Shown one piece after another: positions 62,791 to 64,000 of a DNA stretch of 64,000 nucleotides (its first letter is position 1; every line of letters begins with the position of its first letter). The DNA comes from Ascaris suum (lineage: Eukaryota > Nematoda > Chromadorea > Rhabditida > Ascarididae), in contig CM024171.1 of NCBI GenBank assembly GCA_013433145.1, positions 6,882,065-6,946,064 of the forward strand, in the 5' to 3' direction. The notes beneath the pieces were generated by a model, which saw nothing but the letters and a program-made list of their open reading frames with translations, made no database searches and was not told the origin of the DNA. Position numbers and translations under genes: made by a program.

Positions 62791-64000
62791 TCGATAAGTC
62801 AGTCAAGAAACACAAGCATATCATGAAACCAAAAGCAAACACGTCCAAACTACTTTAAGCCAGAATATTTCATCCAAGCCGATTTGACAAGAGATGAAAA
62901 ACTGCCAAATACCGCAAGTGGGCAGTGGGTGTGAAAAACAAATGAGAAACGAGCGATTGCGAGTTCGTGAACGGTTCCTCAAGAATGCCAGCAGATGCTC
63001 TAAGAAAAGTTCAAATTTTTGCACCCCCTCCTCCTCCGAGACGTTGAAAGAAAAGAGGATCTTTGTTTCAGCAACTCTAGCTGCGTTCAGAGGTCACCGA
63101 ATTAACACAAAGCCATCGTTCGTGTACTCCTTACATCGGATTAGCTTTTGTCTGTTTCAATGTCTAAAATGATATCTGCAACTCCAAACTGTAGTCAAAG
63201 AGAGCAACCTCACGTGCACGCCTTATGAACGCTGTCAGAATCATATTGCATTTGCTATAATTTGCCCAATGGTCAGGTATGTAGCAACCTAAGTGGCATA
63301 TTACGAAATAGGCTTCTTACCTGTAAACTTCAATTAGAGAACATCTCATATCACCTACCCAGCAGTAAACTGCCCACTTTTCTTCTCGATTACCTTCTCA
63401 AACATAAAGCAACAAAAATAACCGACATTTCAATGATGTAAAATATCCATTAATTTCAACGTTCCACCCTTTGACTTGTCATCCCTCCCAAATTTTTTAA
63501 TCACTTTTAAAGAATTAGTGACAAAAAGAAAGTCAACATTACAACCACGGTGTTGAAATTTAACCAGAAACGTACAATACCAACATAATTCTTGATGCAA
63601 AAATAATGCATTGCACGCCCTCCATTATAAGCTTCTCCTAAACGTCTCTCTCCCCTCCGCACCCCCGCTTCTTCTGAACAACTCGCTCTCCAATTACACC
63701 AACAAATTGAGAGGTCCTCAATGTAAGCCCTCGCTCCAATCTTTATCCATATGTCGCATAATAAAATGGAAATGTTTCCCGTTTTTACCTCGAAGAGGTC
63801 TTGAAATTTTGGCACAGCATAAATTTCTCCCCCCTCCCCTCCTTTCTTGTTTTAAATACTGGAAGCGTTCTCTGTTTGGAGTGAGGGCTTTATCTTTCAC
63901 GACTAAAGAAAAAGCAAAGTTTTCCGGACAAACTAATGCAGTACAATTGATCAGGCTTCTACAGAATCTCTTCTGCATTTTCTGTGAGGAAAAGAAAAAT
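62791..64000. other. Upstream flank of the F-box gene
   Basis: Short open frames only, on both strands, with C-rich and pyrimidine patches. No motif was recognised. The end of the window cuts this region, so a promoter or another gene could begin just beyond it. Confidence 0.5.

Overview
This is a 64-kb piece of an animal nuclear genome, AT-rich, with multi-exon genes, GT-AG introns of roughly 0.3-2 kb, (TA)n microsatellites and no bacterial features. A nematode is the best fit. At least four genes have a 3' splice-like AG only 2-17 nt upstream of the predicted start ATG, as expected for spliced-leader trans-splicing. Acceptors are mostly TTTCAG/TTTTAG, and the METTL5 exons resemble nematode METTL5. 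The genus cannot be named from the sequence alone.

Layout. (1) 2.8-6.5 kb, minus: complete METTL5 18S rRNA m6A methyltransferase, 4 exons. (2) 12.4-24.5 kb, minus: a WW-PH-RhoGAP protein of the ARHGAP9/12/15/27 group, at least 14 exons, with an unusual helical insert between WW and PH. (3) 24.5-35.2 kb: mostly non-coding, with a (TA)n tract, a 37-bp minisatellite and one short ORF. (4) 35.2-40.2 kb, plus: a tiny two-exon ORF, then a complete DBF4, the regulatory subunit of the CDC7 kinase, with motifs N, M and C. The DBF4 region also holds a phase-compatible alternative 3' exon pair. (5) 42.6-42.9 kb, plus: a small secreted-looking ORF interrupted by one in-frame TAG. (6) 45.1-47.1 kb, plus: a gene for basic alpha-helical repeats of about 23 residues, resembling the STPR domain. 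(7) 51.4-52.6 kb, plus: the 3' part of an unidentified gene. It converges on (8) 52.99-62.8 kb, minus: a large F-box/leucine-rich-repeat gene of 11-12 exons that contains a decayed copy of one of its own exons.

The exon models were built by reading both strands and requiring frame to be conserved across every junction. All exons of METTL5, DBF4 and the F-box gene join in phase, as does the RhoGAP gene from its helical insert to its stop. The genes do not form an evident pathway. METTL5 (ribosome modification), DBF4 (replication licensing), RhoGAP (cytoskeleton) and F-box (ubiquitin ligase adaptor) are ordinary housekeeping or regulatory genes. I see no convincing new multi-gene system. The best leads are the RhoGAP insert, the DBF4 short isoform, the STPR-like gene, the stop-interrupted secreted ORF and the exon duplication in the F-box gene.
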